Assembly: GCA_026709335.1 (NCBI GenBank)
Contig: JAPOTE010000062.1
Location: 1-45,239 of the forward strand
Source: Bacteroidota bacterium
GTDB lineage: Bacteria > Bacteroidota > Rhodothermia > Rhodothermales > Bin80
Direction of reading: 5' to 3'
Length of the DNA stretch: 45,239 nucleotides
Below the pieces are notes generated by a model. The model saw only the letters and a list, made by a program, of their open reading frames with translations, did no database searches and was not told the DNA's origin. The position numbers and the translations under genes were made by a program. Positions 43,715 through 45,239 of the stretch are shown here, piece by piece. Numbering within the stretch: position 1 is the stretch's first letter; each line of letters opens with the position of its first letter.

Positions 43715-43752
43715 TTGTAGGGGCTCTGTGCCTTCGCATAGAGCCCCTACAA
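43715..43752. terminator. Very stable 16-bp hairpin
   Basis: TTGTAGGGGCTCTGTG (43715-43730) pairs with CATAGAGCCCCTACAA (43737-43752), one G-U-type mismatch, loop CCTTCG (a stable tetraloop core). It lies between the transposase relic and the convergent Sel1 gene end, so it could be a two-way terminator or an IS end/REP-like unit. No U-tract follows on either strand. Confidence 0.6.
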
Positions 43753-43811
43753 CTAGCTATCTGTGTCTCGGTAGATTCCAGCTTCGAACTGTGTGCGAAT
43801 ATGTTCATCTA

Positions 43812-45083
43812 CTACCTGTAGATGCTAATTAATTCGAGATTGGTTATTGCATCGGCATGTCCCTGTTCTGCGGCTAATTGATACCATTTCGCAGCTCTCT
43901 GCCAATCCTGTGGTACTCCAAATCCATTCGCATAGAGAAATCCGAGATTGAATTGTGAACTGGCATGCCCCTGTTCTGCGGCTAACTGGTACCATTTCGC
44001 AGCTCCCTGCCAATCCTGTGACACTCCAAATCCATTCGCATAGAGAAGTCCGAGTCTGAATTGTACCTGAGCATGTCCCTGTTCTGCAGCACGGTGAAGC
44101 TCCTCTATTTTGGGTCGGGCGGCGGCCATAGGCGGCTCCACTTCTGCATGATTTGCTGATACAGTGACCTCATCGTCCTTGGGTTCAGATGCCGTCAAAG
44201 GTTGCTCTTTTTGAGCCAAGTTCTGGGCACGGGCCCTTTCTCTGTCGCTCATCAGGGATGCAATACGGTTACGTCTTACCACTGCAAGGTCACGGTAAGT
44301 ATTATCCTTATCCGATGCTACGGCAAGACTAAACCACAGGTATGCTTGGACGTAATCCAGCGGCACTACGGATCCCTGCTCGTATATAAATCCGAGTTTG
44401 ATCTGCGCTTCAATATGTCCCTGATTTGCAGCCAATCGATACATTTTTACGGCCGAAGGATAATCTTGCGGCACACCATAACCCCAATAGTACATGAATC
44501 CACGAGCATACAGTACCTCGGCATGCTCGGTTGACGAATGGTACTCTCTCAAAACCGTCTGCGACTCATATGGTATATCTAAATCGTCATTAAAGCGTAT
44601 TAATTCGATTTCAGCTTGTGCATCAGCATGTCCCTGCTCTGCGGCTAATTGATACCATTTCGCAGCTCTCTGCCAATCCTGTGACACTCCAAATCCTCCA
44701 TTCGCATAGAGACGTCCGAGATTGAATTGTGAACTGGCATGCCCCTGCTCTGCGGCTAACTGGTACCATTTCGCAGCTCTCTGCCAATCCTGTGACACTC
44801 CAAATCCATTCGCGTAGAGAAATCCGAGTCTGAATTGTGCCTGAGCATGTCCCTGTTCTGCGGCTAATTGATACCATTTCGCTGCTCTCTTATGACTTAG
44901 CTCTACGTATCTGCCATTAAAGTATAGTGATCCAAGACTGGCTTGCGCTTCCACATCTCCCTGTTCTGCAGCATGGCGGATCTCATCAACCCTAGGTTGG
45001 GCGAACGTCAAAGGAGCCCAAGTGAAGAACAGTATCAAGGCAGTTGTCATAGATGAGATGAATCTTGCACTCTGCTTCCTCAT
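43812..45083 (-). CDS. Exported Sel1-repeat protein
   Basis: A 423-residue protein from ATG 45083 (MRKQSARFISSMTTALILFF), with a signal peptide ending LTFAQ. About nine Sel1 (TPR-like, 36-residue) repeats follow in two blocks, with AAEQGHAxxQFxLGxLYANG and GVSQDWQRAAKWYQL units, separated by a central part with a diverged unit (GYGVPQDYPSAVKMYRLAAN) and an acidic/Pro-Ala linker (TASEPKDDEVTVSANHAEVE). Sel1 proteins are protein-protein adaptors. One repeat has an extra Gly (YANGGFGV). The tandem units are nearly identical in DNA, so the number may vary between strains. It is transcribed towards the hairpin at 43715-43752. Confidence 0.9.
   Translation of the reverse strand: MRKQSARFISSMTTALILFFTWAPLTFAQPRVDEIRHAAEQGDVEAQASLGSLYFNGRYVELSHKRAAKWYQLAAEQGHAQAQFRLGFLYANGFGVSQDWQRAAKWYQLAAEQGHASSQFNLGRLYANGGFGVSQDWQRAAKWYQLAAEQGHADAQAEIELIRFNDDLDIPYESQTVLREYHSSTEHAEVLYARGFMYYWGYGVPQDYPSAVKMYRLAANQGHIEAQIKLGFIYEQGSVVPLDYVQAYLWFSLAVASDKDNTYRDLAVVRRNRIASLMSDRERARAQNLAQKEQPLTASEPKDDEVTVSANHAEVEPPMAAARPKIEELHRAAEQGHAQVQFRLGLLYANGFGVSQDWQGAAKWYQLAAEQGHASSQFNLGFLYANGFGVPQDWQRAAKWYQLAAEQGHADAITNLELISIYR
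43843..44066 (-). repeat. Tandem 108-bp Sel1 DNA units, C-terminal block
   Basis: The block CGCAGCTCT/CCCTGCCAATCC recurs at 43890 and 43998, exactly 108 bases (36 codons) apart, and the following CTCCAAATCCATTCGCATAG is identical in both. Confidence 0.85.
44623..44920 (-). repeat. Tandem Sel1 DNA units, N-terminal block
   Basis: The same CGCAGCTCTCTGCCAATCC block recurs at 44661 and 44772, 111 bases apart: one unit of 108 plus a 3-base insertion (CTC within aatcctccattcg) that adds the extra glycine. A third, more diverged unit precedes it. Confidence 0.85.
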
Positions 45084-45239
45084 GACTTCTCCATGTTGTT
45101 TAGTTAGTGCTTGCCAGAGGAGCAATATAACCCCAGTTTGTCATTTTCTGGCTCTACTGAGCTTTGTGTGGTTTAAGATCTAAACCTCCGCAGAAAAAGA
45201 GAATTGCGACTCTGAAGTTTTCAAATTTTCTGTATCCTC

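Noticed and set aside
1-45239. CRISPR array, tRNA or rRNA genes
   Set aside because: No regularly spaced direct repeats outside the Sel1 coding repeats, and no tRNA or rRNA signature was recognised on either strand.

Overview
The window is about 45 kb of a bacterial chromosome of roughly 50% GC, most likely from the Bacteroidota/Rhodothermota (Balneolia-Rhodothermia) side of the tree. This is inferred from gene content: a GLPGLI-family exported protein, a 6-bladed beta-propeller lipoprotein, many secreted S9 / amidohydrolase / GGT enzymes, BshA (bacillithiol), RibBA, a fused aspartokinase-diaminopimelate decarboxylase, and A-rich rather than strong Shine-Dalgarno leaders. No 16S rRNA or tRNA is present to confirm it.

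Left part (1-12 kb) is accessory. It starts with the last codons of a TnpB-type gene (1-122) only 12 bases before an alpha-glucan phosphorylase. Then comes a two-gene overlapping module (3828-9331): an AAA_14/DUF4143 ATPase and a 1388-residue NACHT-like NTPase with a C-terminal PD-(D/E)XK-like domain. It is followed by a frameshifted relic of an AAA-type ATPase C-terminus, a GLPGLI protein with a small exported cysteine protein, and a poorly coding stretch. This is the best candidate in the window for an undescribed (probably defence-related) system.

Middle part (12-36.6 kb) is mostly housekeeping. An overlapping operon encodes an S9 peptidase, a D-aminoacylase-like lipoprotein and an acyl-CoA carboxylase beta subunit. 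Next are an MltD-type transglycosylase with three LysM domains and the LysAC fusion, facing a minus-strand cluster (55-aa zinc-ribbon membrane protein, RoxA-like oxygenase, Nudix hydrolase, K+ channel). Then come GNAT, priA, the SRP RNA, yajC and ribBA, followed by a divergent gamma-glutamyltransferase. The last block is thyA - amidase - MamK-like actin - folA, with folA starting inside the stop codon of the actin gene; thyA and folA work together in thymidylate/folate metabolism.

Right part (36.6-45.2 kb) has bshA, an outer-membrane barrel protein, a SleB-like hydrolase and pdxB, then a second accessory zone: an IS1634-like transposase relic, an exported-peptide / beta-propeller / thioredoxin-like operon whose last gene has an in-frame TGA, a second transposase relic, a very strong hairpin and a Sel1-repeat gene with near-identical tandem DNA units.

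All family calls were made by reading sequence motifs without database searches.
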